From Lentisphaera profundi (GTDB lineage: Bacteria > Verrucomicrobiota > Lentisphaeria > Lentisphaerales > Lentisphaeraceae): DNA of 64,000 bases. A program made the position numbers and the translations under genes. The stretch is taken from the NCBI RefSeq assembly GCF_028728065.1, contig NZ_CP117812.1, positions 1,302,001-1,366,000 on the forward strand. Direction: 5' to 3'. The notes under the pieces are model-generated. The model worked only from the letters and a program-made list of their open reading frames with translations, had not been told where the DNA came from and made no database searches. Shown here in pieces: positions 8,822 through 16,552 of the stretch (position 1 is the first letter of the stretch; the number at the start of each line of letters is the position of its first letter).

Positions 8822-10255
8822 TTATTTTTTCTTAGCGGGTTTATTTAAGCCTTCTTGTTTGAGGCGAAGATCAAATTGGATTCGGAGTTTTTCGAGTACT
8901 GGTCTGTACTCTGGGTTTTTGCTAAGGTTTTTAAATTGCTTCGGATCCTTATTCATATTATAGAGTTCCTCACTCATATCTTTATAACGTATATAAGTGT
9001 AAGTGTCGGTTCTAATGGAATAACCTTTAGCGCTAGAGAGTAGGGATAGCGCTTCATTGCGAATCGTTTTATTATTGTGCTCCAATAGCGGGAGGAAACT
9101 TTTTCCTTGAACTTCTTTTGGTGTCTCAATGCCTAGGAGCGTTGTTAAACTTGGATAAATATCGACTAACTCAGTTAGAGCTTGGGTGCGACCGGCTTTC
9201 ATCCCGGGGACGTAAATCATGAGGGGGACTCGAGTGACTTCTTCATGTAGATTTTGTTTTTGCCAAAAGCCGTGCTCACCTAGGTGGTAACCATGATCAC
9301 TTAAAAAGACGATAGCAGTACTCTCTCTCAGGCCGAGTCGTTCGAGTTCATCAAGAATACGCCCCACTTGTTCATCCATAAATTGTACTGTGGCATAGTA
9401 AGCAGACCACATGCGTTTTTGGTTGTCAATATATTTGCCAATGGGGTTACTCGAATTCATAGTCTTGGCACGTCCCATTTTGGGAATATCAGCTAAATCA
9501 TTTTTATAGATTTCTGGAAGTTCAATTTTTTCCCAGGGGTAGGGCTCAAAATATTGCTTGGGAGCAACATTGGGGTAATGGGGACGGACTAGACCCGTGG
9601 CGATAAAAAAGGGCTTATCTTTATGTTTATTGAGCAGTTCTATAGTCTTGCTGGCACTTTTATAATCGGGTTGATCGGAACCATCCCCCTCATAACTCAC
9701 TGAAACGAACATCCTGTTGGGCATCTTTGTAGATTCACGATGCTCTAACTTGTCGGTAAAAATATTTAAATTGAGACATGCGTAATCTCCTGGAGTATGA
9801 GCTTCCCGTCCCGAAGAATTAAAACGTTCGGTCCATGAACTCGCGATATCTTGGCCATCTGTTCCATTAATAATATCGTAGGGGACTCGCATGTGGTAAA
9901 TCTTACCTACACGCGCAGTATACCAAGCATTATTTTTAAAGTGCTCTGCGAGGTTGGTTCCCAGGGAACCTCGGTAGCGACTATGCATAAAAGAAGTACG
10001 CGACGGGCCGCAGACGACCCCTTGGCAATAGGCGCGGTCAAAGACTAGACTTTGTTCAGCAAGTTTATCTATGTTTGGAGTTTTGCAGACTTTATCTCCA
10101 TAGGTACCGAGCACACTGGCTTTTAGGTCATCGGCGACAATGAAAAGAATGTTTTTTATGTGTGCTTTCTTTGGCTCGGCTTCTAAAGAGAGACTCATCA
10201 CTAAAAAAGTTAACAGACTTATGTTTAACTTAAGTAATTTAATAGAGATATTCAT
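8822..10255 (-). CDS. Secreted iduronate-2-sulfatase-like sulfatase
   Basis: 477 residues with an N-terminal signal segment (about 5-26). The motifs are LFIVADDLKASVLGTYG, C-G-P-S-R at Cys82, VGKIYHM, LVRPHYPN and LSDHGYHLGEHGFWQKQN followed by HEEVTRVPL. Those last blocks are diagnostic of the iduronate-2-sulfatase-like branch (choline-sulfatase relatives are less similar). Its first third is almost identical in DNA to the partial gene at the left edge. Its ATG overlaps the stop of the truncated sulfatase upstream (ATGA at 10255-10252). A 6 bp gap leads to the next sulfatase, giving a three-gene unit. A Lys-rich tail ends the protein. Confidence 0.93.
   Translation of the reverse strand: MNISIKLLKLNISLLTFLVMSLSLEAEPKKAHIKNILFIVADDLKASVLGTYGDKVCKTPNIDKLAEQSLVFDRAYCQGVVCGPSRTSFMHSRYRGSLGTNLAEHFKNNAWYTARVGKIYHMRVPYDIINGTDGQDIASSWTERFNSSGREAHTPGDYACLNLNIFTDKLEHRESTKMPNRMFVSVSYEGDGSDQPDYKSASKTIELLNKHKDKPFFIATGLVRPHYPNVAPKQYFEPYPWEKIELPEIYKNDLADIPKMGRAKTMNSSNPIGKYIDNQKRMWSAYYATVQFMDEQVGRILDELERLGLRESTAIVFLSDHGYHLGEHGFWQKQNLHEEVTRVPLMIYVPGMKAGRTQALTELVDIYPSLTTLLGIETPKEVQGKSFLPLLEHNNKTIRNEALSLLSSAKGYSIRTDTYTYIRYKDMSEELYNMNKDPKQFKNLSKNPEYRPVLEKLRIQFDLRLKQEGLNKPAKKK
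9867..10135. repeat. Recently duplicated sulfatase segment, copy 2
   Basis: Partner of bases 1-269, about 95% identical by hand count and gap-free. It codes for roughly residues 40-130 of the 8822-10255 sulfatase, including the C-G-P-S-R active site. The match stops sharply where the two signal peptides begin, as expected for gene conversion or a partial duplication. Confidence 0.85.
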
Positions 10256-10683
10256 TTTCTAATGCTACCAGCTTTATTTGATAGAGTCATTTTTAGACTT
10301 TTAGATAAGCCTGTGACTATTTCTGGGGAGTTCGAATACCCCCTTTGATGTTTGTTGTTCGCTTCAATGTTATTTGAGGGAGTCATTGTGGCTTTGTCAC
10401 CATGGATATAAAAGCAGGAAGGAAGGACTAGAGAGGCATGCATAGCAAAAAATGAATCAAAGCCGCAGGTAGCGGGGCCAGCTCTGAGCTCTTGAGTGTG
10501 ATCAGCTGGATTATAAGAAGAGAGCTCGCCATAGCCCATGTCATCGGCAAGGATGAAAACGATATTGGGTTTATCCCTTGCAGCTGCGGAGGTCGCAAAG
10601 AGCGCAAGTATTAGGAAAAGAGCAGCCTTAAATCCTGCTGCGATTGATTCTTGACATCTGTGTAGTAAAAAAATACCTAGCAT
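10252..10683 (-). pseudogene. Internally deleted sulfatase remnant
   Basis: 143 codons with an ATG and stop, but not a functional sulfatase. A signal peptide is followed by the sulfatase start DKPNIVFILADDMGYGELSSYNP. The sequence then jumps to what looks like a mid-protein region (CGFDSFFAMHASL, SCFYIHGDKATMTP, RGYSNSPEIV) found well downstream of the active site in arylsulfatase-type enzymes. The C-x-P-S-R motif, GKWH block and C-terminal metal site are all missing, so a segment has been lost, and the C-terminus is absent. Its stop overlaps the next sulfatase's ATG (ATGA), so its translation may still serve to couple that gene. A TGTTACA box lies about 90 bp upstream. Confidence 0.8.
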
Positions 10684-11018
10684 GATAAGAGCCTTTACTT
10701 TTTAAATTTCGTTCTTTTTGATTAACAAGTCCTTAAGCTTTGTTACTCTATAAGACAAGAAATATAATGCTTTGTTACAGAACACTTGACGAACTCTAGA
10801 TATATATTTTCTACTCTGCGTTTAATTCTAATAGAGATTTTAATGGAGTTGTATGAGCTATCTATGCACTTGATCCATCGTGTAGATAGAAGGGTGTGGA
10901 TAAACGATCCTCGATGTAACAGAAAATTCACTGTTGGACAAAGGTCATTCTTTAGGGGAACTTGCTTAAGCGCTAAGAGTGAATAGTTTTTGTTTCAAAT
11001 ATTTGTTAGGAGGGAGTG
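10684..11018. other. Divergent intergenic region between sulfatase operon and RlaP-like genes
   Basis: About 335 bp with no credible gene; small open frames on both strands lack start sites and family features. It must contain two divergent promoters. A TGTTACA box lies at 10773-10779 and a related TGTTACT at 10741-10747, both ahead of the minus-strand sulfatase operon. A strong AGGAGGG ribosome-binding site at 11008-11014 serves the plus-strand gene. Confidence 0.5.
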
Positions 11019-12104
11019 ATGATTACAAAATTAGAAGATCTATATCAAGAGCGAGAGAAGTACCTGCTGTTTGAAACCCTTGTAGGCTCTCGAGCTTACG
11101 GAACTTTTCATGCGGAGAGTGACGAAGATATCAAAGGCATTTTCATTCTGCCTCCAAGTCATTACCTTATGGAGAAAACCCCGCTTGAACAAGTGTCGGA
11201 TGAGCGTAATGATAAGGTTTATTATACTCTTAAGAGATTCATAGAGTTGGCGTCTAATGCGAATCCAAATATCATCGAGATGCTCTTTATGCCAGAAGAT
11301 TGTATTCGCTTCCAGAGCGACTTATTGAAACCTTTGTTTGAGGCGCGACAAGTCTTTATTACCACGCAAGCTTATGCTTCGCATATTAACTACGCACAAG
11401 CTCAGATAAAAAAAGCTCGTGGCAAAAATAAATGGGTGAATAATCCTCAAGAAGTAAAAGTTCCTGAGCGACAAGATTTTTGCTGGTTTATCAAATCGGA
11501 TGATAAGGCTACGCCTTATCGACCGAAATCTTTGAAAGATACTGATATAGATCTTGCTCAATACCATGTGAGTTCAGTAGAGCATAGTCAGGGACTCTAT
11601 CGCCTCTATCATTATGGATCAGATGCTCGCGGTGTTTTTCGTGGGGGTGAACTTGTTTGCGAATCAATCCCTAAAGAAGAGGAAAAAACTCATTGCCGAG
11701 GCTTACTCTTATTTAATGAAGCGGCGTATGAATGTGCTAAGCGCGATCACACAAATTATTGGCAATGGCGTGATAATCGTAATGAAACTCGTTGGCAAGG
11801 TCAAGAACAGGGCAAGCGTGATTATGATGCTAAAAACATGATGCATACTTTTCGCTTATTATTTTCGGGCCAAAATATTTTAGAAAAAGGCGAACCTTTA
11901 GTACGTTTTGAAGGAGAAAATTTAGACTTCCTGAAAAAGGTTCGCGATGGTTTTTTTAACTACGATGAGCTCATCAAGAGAGTAGAAGATAAGTTAAACG
12001 ATTTTTCATTAGCCTATGGGAAATCTACTTTAGCCGATTCAATCGATGAGGAAAAACTCCAAAATTTATTAGTTGAAATAACAAAGTCTTGGGAAGGAAG
12101 ATGA
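11019..12104 (+). CDS. RlaP-type nucleotidyltransferase (Pol beta superfamily, COG3541-like)
   Basis: 361 residues starting at ATG 11019, 4 bp after an AGGAGGG ribosome-binding site; a GTG just before it is too close. The N-terminus carries the nucleotidyltransferase signature: LVGSRAYGTFHAESDEDIKG, with the Gly-Ser pair followed by an Asp-x-Asp metal site (about residues 24-43). NPNIIEMLF follows, as in the RlaP (RNA-repair-associated polymerase-beta-like) family. The rest is helical and family-typical, with CWFIKSDD and a later YWQWRDNRNETRW. Members are linked to RNA repair operons with RNA ligase, but no ligase is visible here. The biochemical substrate is not established. It overlaps the next gene by 4 bp (ATGA). 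Confidence 0.8.
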   Translation: MITKLEDLYQEREKYLLFETLVGSRAYGTFHAESDEDIKGIFILPPSHYLMEKTPLEQVSDERNDKVYYTLKRFIELASNANPNIIEMLFMPEDCIRFQSDLLKPLFEARQVFITTQAYASHINYAQAQIKKARGKNKWVNNPQEVKVPERQDFCWFIKSDDKATPYRPKSLKDTDIDLAQYHVSSVEHSQGLYRLYHYGSDARGVFRGGELVCESIPKEEEKTHCRGLLLFNEAAYECAKRDHTNYWQWRDNRNETRWQGQEQGKRDYDAKNMMHTFRLLFSGQNILEKGEPLVRFEGENLDFLKKVRDGFFNYDELIKRVEDKLNDFSLAYGKSTLADSIDEEKLQNLLVEITKSWEGR

Positions 12105-12862
12105 AAGAGCATATAAAACTAACACTTACAGAATTAGCGAAAGAACGACAAATTAATATTTTATACGCATGCGAGAGTGGCAGTAGGGCATGGGGGTTTG
12201 AATCACCTGATAGTGATTGGGACGTCCGCTTTATTTATGCACATTCACTCGAATGGTATTTGAGTCTCGAAAATAAAAAAGATACGATTGATGAAATGCT
12301 TCCTTTGGAACTTGACCTTGGTGGCTGGGAAATCCGTAAGACTTTACGTTTATTTGCGGATGGTAACCTGGCCTTATTCGAATGGATTAATAGTCCCGAA
12401 ATTTATTTTAAAAATGAAAGTTTCCACCAGTCATTAAAAGCATTAATTTCACAATACTTTAATCCCATCAAAGGTATGAATCATTACCTTTCAATGGCAC
12501 GTAAAAATGTAGAGAATCACATATTGGAAAACAGCGTAAAAATCAAAAAGCTCTTTTATATTTTACGCCCTCTATTAGCTTGTGAATGGATTGAGGATTT
12601 CTCATCTATGCCTCCTACAGAATTTTCTTTACTCATGCGAGAAAGCAAGTCTATGCCAGAGGATATTCAGCGACAAGTAAACGAATTTTTGAAGCAAAAA
12701 GAAACCGCAGCAGAAGGTCATCTAGTGGAACTAGAAATTAGCCTTGTTAATTGGTTTAATGAGCAAGTCACTCATTATGAGATACTTATGCCAAAACTAA
12801 AACCTAGGCCTAAATCTAACTGGCAAGAGTTAAATAAATTAATGGTAGATTTCGTGAAATAA
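12101..12862 (+). CDS. Second RlaP-type nucleotidyltransferase (YcgL-like)
   Basis: 253 residues. The ATG at 12101 overlaps the stop of the previous gene (ATGA) and follows GGAAGG at spacing 4; an upstream in-frame TTG at 12089 is less likely. The nucleotidyltransferase signature reads ACESGSRAWGFESPDSDWDVR (about residues 21-41), giving Gly-Ser and Asp-x-Asp. Then comes DLGGWEIRKTLRLFADGN, then LFEWINSPEIY, as in Bacillus YcgL-like proteins. It is only distantly similar to its upstream partner, so the pair looks like two different subfamilies, not a tandem copy. Coupled translation suggests they work together, perhaps adding or removing nucleotides on RNA ends; this is inference. Confidence 0.8.
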   Translation: MKEHIKLTLTELAKERQINILYACESGSRAWGFESPDSDWDVRFIYAHSLEWYLSLENKKDTIDEMLPLELDLGGWEIRKTLRLFADGNLALFEWINSPEIYFKNESFHQSLKALISQYFNPIKGMNHYLSMARKNVENHILENSVKIKKLFYILRPLLACEWIEDFSSMPPTEFSLLMRESKSMPEDIQRQVNEFLKQKETAAEGHLVELEISLVNWFNEQVTHYEILMPKLKPRPKSNWQELNKLMVDFVK

Positions 12863-12985
12863 TTTCACTAGCATCCCATAGAACTGTGTAATAAGTGATA
12901 AAATCTAATTTTCATTTTAGAGTTAAACTCATTAGCACGAGGACTCAATATCTCTAAATGGAGGGAACCCCAATTAATGTTTAGT

Positions 12986-13699
12986 TTACTGCCTATATTC
13001 TAACTCATTTTCTTGGAAGTAGTCATCAACAAACAAAGGGAATGCACTTAAAATTGAGACAGAATTTAATGGTTGAATAAAATTAATCACTTGTTGCTCA
13101 AATATTGAACTTTGTCCGATAGAATTTTTAGTGGTAAGGGCGTAATCCTTATTAACAATCCAATTAGCTTTTTTTAGATGTTTTAAGCACATTTCATTCC
13201 AGTCATCTTTCGATAATGACATCAAGTCATTATAAGTACCTAATTCACTCACGTAACTTTTGTATTTTTTATTTTTTGCGATTTCCCAAGTCTTATTTTG
13301 GAATAGGTCAGTTTCTTTAATGGCCTCGACCATAGGGTAATTTAAATAAAGACGACCATTTTCAGTTTCATTATCAAACATGGATAGTAGTTCTGAAATT
13401 TTTTGAATGTCGGCACGTGTGTCATGGCCATCATGATCAAAAAATAAATATATTTCACCAACATCATCACGATCTAAATCTTTTAGGTCGTCAGGTAGTA
13501 TATTTTGCTCTCTTAATATCTCAAATACATCTGCATGTTCATCTCGTTTTATCACATCGTAAAGAGAGTAGATATTACTCCCGAAAACATTGTGAATAAT
13601 ATTTGAAGTGTCATCAGGAAAGAAATGCTCTTGTAGGCAATTACTTATCTTTGGTTCAGTTTTTAAACCTTCAAAGATAAATAATATTTTATAACTCAT
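12986..13699 (-). CDS. RloB-like TOPRIM nuclease of a two-gene defence system
   Basis: 237 residues. The N-terminus ILFIFEGLKTEPKI matches the RloB pattern (hydrophobic strand, Glu-Gly, Thr-Glu-Pro) of TOPRIM-fold nucleases. The second acidic site is EIYLFFDHDGHDT, with Asp-x-Asp, and NYPMVEAIKE supplies a further conserved Glu. These are the metal ligands expected of the TOPRIM fold. The gene overlaps the upstream ATPase by 11 bp. ATPase followed by RloB/DUF4435-type nuclease is the layout of AbiL (AbiLi-AbiLii) and PARIS (AriA-AriB) phage-defence systems. At 237 residues it is close to RloB length. Base composition is visibly AT-richer than the sulfatase genes nearby, suggesting transfer. 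The defence role is inferred. Confidence 0.72.
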   Translation of the reverse strand: MSYKILFIFEGLKTEPKISNCLQEHFFPDDTSNIIHNVFGSNIYSLYDVIKRDEHADVFEILREQNILPDDLKDLDRDDVGEIYLFFDHDGHDTRADIQKISELLSMFDNETENGRLYLNYPMVEAIKETDLFQNKTWEIAKNKKYKSYVSELGTYNDLMSLSKDDWNEMCLKHLKKANWIVNKDYALTTKNSIGQSSIFEQQVINFIQPLNSVSILSAFPLFVDDYFQENELEYRQ

Positions 13700-14825
13700 T
13701 AAACATACCAGCTTTAAACATCTTCTGATTGTTATGAGCTTTTCGTAAATCTTTTTTAGTTAATTTATGGAAAGGATTAATTTCTTTTTCAGTCATGTTA
13801 AATAAACAATCGGGACGCATTAAATCATTGTTCATTAAGTCCGTATTATGAGTTGTGAATACAGCTTGAACACCATCTTCATTTTTTAATAAATCAATAA
13901 GTTTTTTAGCTAAAATATAATGATAGAAAGCATCAAATTCATCAATATAAATGAAAGTAGCGCCATATTCTTTAATATGTCTTTTTAGAATTAACAATGA
14001 TACATATAAATAGCCAAGTGATAATGTTCCTGTAGAAGCTACATCAAAAAAACTAATAGCTTTTGAATCATAGTCAAAGGCTATGTGTGGATCTTCTTCA
14101 CCTACATCAATGGTTGTTAATGAACATTTTATATTACATGAATTAAGAAAACTTTCGAATTTTTGTAGTCCATCGGTATCTTCAAGAATATATTTTGATG
14201 CTAAAGATGTTTTGTAGCTCATTGTTTTGTGCGTGTCGACAGTTTTTATCATTCTCATATAGTTGACAAAATTTATGAAACGATTAAAAGTTTTATTTTC
14301 TTGATTGTCATCATCTAATACAGTGTTGTTAAGAATAAACTTAACGAATGATAGCGATTTTCCTGCCATATCAGTTTTTAGACTTTCTGCACCTTTAAGT
14401 AGAACTTTCCCGTTTGGATCAGCTCTCTTATCTATGTGTATAACTTCTTTATTATTAATAAGGATTTTTTCCGCAATCACTTCATCAGCATTCTCTTTCC
14501 AATACTCGTAAATGAGAGTGTCACCATCAAAATAAAATTCGTATGAAAATTTAGCATATTTTTCATTAGATAATGCATTGATATAGTTTTTATATAAATC
14601 TCGTTTTTCATGAAGGTTCCAATCAGTTAAATGGAACTGGATATCCATTATAGCGCAGCCTAAATTCGATTTGCCACATCCATTTACGCCATATATAAGA
14701 GCTTTATAAATGGTGTCATCTTTTATACATTCTGGATTAAATTCAAAACTTTTAGAGTCTGTAAAGTCAAGTGTAAATTTATCTTTAAAACCTTTAAAGT
14801 TAGTAACTGAAAATTTTCGTAGCAT
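13689..14825 (-). CDS. AAA/ABC-type ATPase of a two-gene defence system (AbiLi/AriA-like)
   Basis: 378 residues. The N-terminal FSVTNFKGFKDKFTLDF is typical of OLD/RloA/SMC-like ATPases. Walker A is YGVNGCGKSN (about residues 46-55), the signature-like motif is ASTGTLSLGY, Walker B is TFIYIDEFDAFYH, and the switch His is in FTTHNTDLM. No nuclease domain is fused; that activity is in the overlapping downstream gene. PARIS AriA and AbiLi share this shape. The start lies 10 bp from a perfect 11-bp-arm inverted repeat, so expression is probably tightly controlled. AAGG precedes the ATG by 7 bp. Low GC sets it apart from its neighbours. Alternatives are a Septu- or Gabija-like ATPase, but the partner type argues for AbiL/PARIS. 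Confidence 0.78.
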   Translation of the reverse strand: MLRKFSVTNFKGFKDKFTLDFTDSKSFEFNPECIKDDTIYKALIYGVNGCGKSNLGCAIMDIQFHLTDWNLHEKRDLYKNYINALSNEKYAKFSYEFYFDGDTLIYEYWKENADEVIAEKILINNKEVIHIDKRADPNGKVLLKGAESLKTDMAGKSLSFVKFILNNTVLDDDNQENKTFNRFINFVNYMRMIKTVDTHKTMSYKTSLASKYILEDTDGLQKFESFLNSCNIKCSLTTIDVGEEDPHIAFDYDSKAISFFDVASTGTLSLGYLYVSLLILKRHIKEYGATFIYIDEFDAFYHYILAKKLIDLLKNEDGVQAVFTTHNTDLMNNDLMRPDCLFNMTEKEINPFHKLTKKDLRKAHNNQKMFKAGMFNEL

Positions 14826-14834
14826 CTATTTACC

Positions 14835-14859
14835 TTAGCAATTATGATATAATTGCTAA
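14835..14859. promoter_or_regulatory. Perfect inverted repeat (operator or RBS-sequestering hairpin) of the defence operon
   Basis: Arms TTAGCAATTAT (14835-14845) and ATAATTGCTAA (14849-14859) are perfectly complementary around a 3-base centre. It ends 10 bases before the ATG of the ATPase gene and abuts its ribosome-binding site. It could be a repressor operator or an RNA hairpin hiding the RBS. Confidence 0.75.
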
Positions 14860-14892
14860 GAACTTAGGTGTAAAATACAGCTTATCAAGGTT

Positions 14893-14913
14893 TGCCGTAA
14901 AAAAACTACGGCA
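14893..14913. repeat. Small inverted repeat between sulfatase and defence operon
   Basis: TGCCGTA (14893-14899) and TACGGCA (14907-14913) flank an A-rich 7-base loop. There is no run of T directly after it on either strand, so it is at best a weak terminator. Its role is unclear. Confidence 0.4.
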
Positions 14914-14986
14914 GAGTGTTTTTGAGGTGAGCCCAAGCTTATATTTAGAGGCTGATAAGGAGGGATGTTACATACGATGAAGTTTT

Positions 14987-16444
14987 TTATGGCAAAGTCA
15001 GTGGGCCGGGGTGATTGATTTGATCCGCGCTTTTTGATTGACCCGGCCATTCGGCATGGGGGTTTCTATTTTTGCTTGTGCCTGCAGGAAGAACTACACC
15101 ATCAATTATTTTGGGAGGCGCATGGCGGTTAGGTGTGGGATTAGTTGGGATGCTATCGCCGGTTTGTTCGGTCCATAACTGAATCATTTTTCGCGCTTGC
15201 ATTAGCTGTGTTTTGTATTCAGGGTTTGAAGCGAGGTTATTTAGCTGATTAGGATCTTGACTGAGTTTAAAGAGTTCTTCCTCGGGGCAGGGATTAGCAA
15301 AAACTTGACTCTGCTTATCGGTGGTTTTTCCCGCTGCATGTGCTTGCCAAAGTTCTAAGCCGGCGGGATATTTGGTGTCGGACTCATAGGCGAGGTTGGG
15401 CTGATTTGGGTAGTTATTTTTGATATAGACAAAATCGCCAAATCGCACCATGCGCTCGTGATTTTTGTAGACGTGCCAATTGTGTTCAGAAAAAATGACT
15501 TGGCGAACGACTTGCTGCGGGTCTTTGAGGATGGGGAGAAAGCTTTGCCCCTGTATATTTTGGGGTATGTCAATGCCAGCTAATTCGAGGCAGGTGGCAC
15601 TGAGATCGATTGAGCTTATTAAGCTTTTGCTGACAGCGGGTTTTTTGATTACTTTTGGGAAATGGATCACCCAAGGCGTTTTAATTCCGCTATCATAGAG
15701 GCGAGATTTGTCGCGAGGGAAAGGGCGGCCATTATCGGAAGCTACAATGATCATTGTATTGTCGAGTACTCCTTGTGTTTTAAGTTCTTCCACAACTAAG
15801 CCAATGAAATGATCGAAACGACTGACTTCGTGATAGTATTGCGCTAGATCCTTACGGGTCTCAGGGCCATCATACATGTAAGGGGGGACAATGACTTCGT
15901 TTTCTTGATAAGTGGGAGCATGGTCACTGATCTGCCAATCGCGGTGAGCATCGCTTGCAGCGTACCAAAAGAAAAAGGGCTTGTCTTTGGGACGATCTTT
16001 GAGGTTTTGAACCCAATCGGCTTCATTGCCAGGCCCACCACCTTTAGTGATCTTATCAAAAGCGCGGTCTTTTTTACCAAACATATGATTCTTGCCCGAA
16101 AGTATGGTGTAGTAACCCGCTTGGCGCAATAATTCGGGGAAGCGAATTTGGGAATTAGGTAGCTTCATATGAAGTTCTGGGGCACCAGTATTGTGTGGGT
16201 AGCGCCCAGTAATGATACTGCATCGACTGGGGCTACAACTACTGGTAGTTAAGTAGGCATTGTCAAAACGCATGCCTTTCGCTGCGAGCGCATCGACGGC
16301 TGGAGTTTTGATACTAGGGTGACCATAAGCCCCGAAGTCACTTTGGGAGATATCATCAGCAATAAAAAAGATAAAGTTGGGTTTGTCTTGTGCATGGGCA
16401 AAGAAGATAAAGCTAAAGAATAGGGTCAATCTAAGAGAAATCAT
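14987..16444 (-). CDS. Secreted N-sulfoglucosamine sulfohydrolase-like sulfatase
   Basis: 485 residues from the ATG at 16444, which gives a clean signal peptide ending FFAHA; an upstream in-frame start at 16480 would add 12 residues before it. The motifs are FFIADDISQSDFGAYG, C-S-P-S-R at Cys70 followed by CSIITGRYPHNTG, SGKNHMFG (Lys and His with Asn where others have Trp), and DAHRDW. Then ASDNGRPFPRDKSRLYDSG precedes the TPWVIHFP strand. This set is that of heparan N-sulfatase (sulfamidase) relatives. In marine PVC bacteria such enzymes act on sulfated polysaccharides; N- versus O-sulfate specificity cannot be assigned here. It is a single gene downstream of the glycosidase-like lipoprotein, 108 bp away. 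Confidence 0.9.
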   Translation of the reverse strand: MISLRLTLFFSFIFFAHAQDKPNFIFFIADDISQSDFGAYGHPSIKTPAVDALAAKGMRFDNAYLTTSSCSPSRCSIITGRYPHNTGAPELHMKLPNSQIRFPELLRQAGYYTILSGKNHMFGKKDRAFDKITKGGGPGNEADWVQNLKDRPKDKPFFFWYAASDAHRDWQISDHAPTYQENEVIVPPYMYDGPETRKDLAQYYHEVSRFDHFIGLVVEELKTQGVLDNTMIIVASDNGRPFPRDKSRLYDSGIKTPWVIHFPKVIKKPAVSKSLISSIDLSATCLELAGIDIPQNIQGQSFLPILKDPQQVVRQVIFSEHNWHVYKNHERMVRFGDFVYIKNNYPNQPNLAYESDTKYPAGLELWQAHAAGKTTDKQSQVFANPCPEEELFKLSQDPNQLNNLASNPEYKTQLMQARKMIQLWTEQTGDSIPTNPTPNRHAPPKIIDGVVLPAGTSKNRNPHAEWPGQSKSADQINHPGPLTLP

Positions 16445-16552
16445 AGGAGTAGTCCATAGTGTTTTTATACTATAATACACCGCACAGAATAGGGCTATGC
16501 CAAGCTAGCTTTATAATTTCTCTAATAATTTGATTGATTTGATCAATGATTT

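Noticed and set aside
12089-12100. TTG start for the second RlaP-type gene
   Set aside because: The ATG at 12101 has a GGAAGG ribosome-binding site and the typical ATGA overlap with the previous stop.
14893-14913. Terminator of the defence or sulfatase operon
   Set aside because: The stem is only 7 bp and no T-run follows it on either strand, so I list it only as an inverted repeat.
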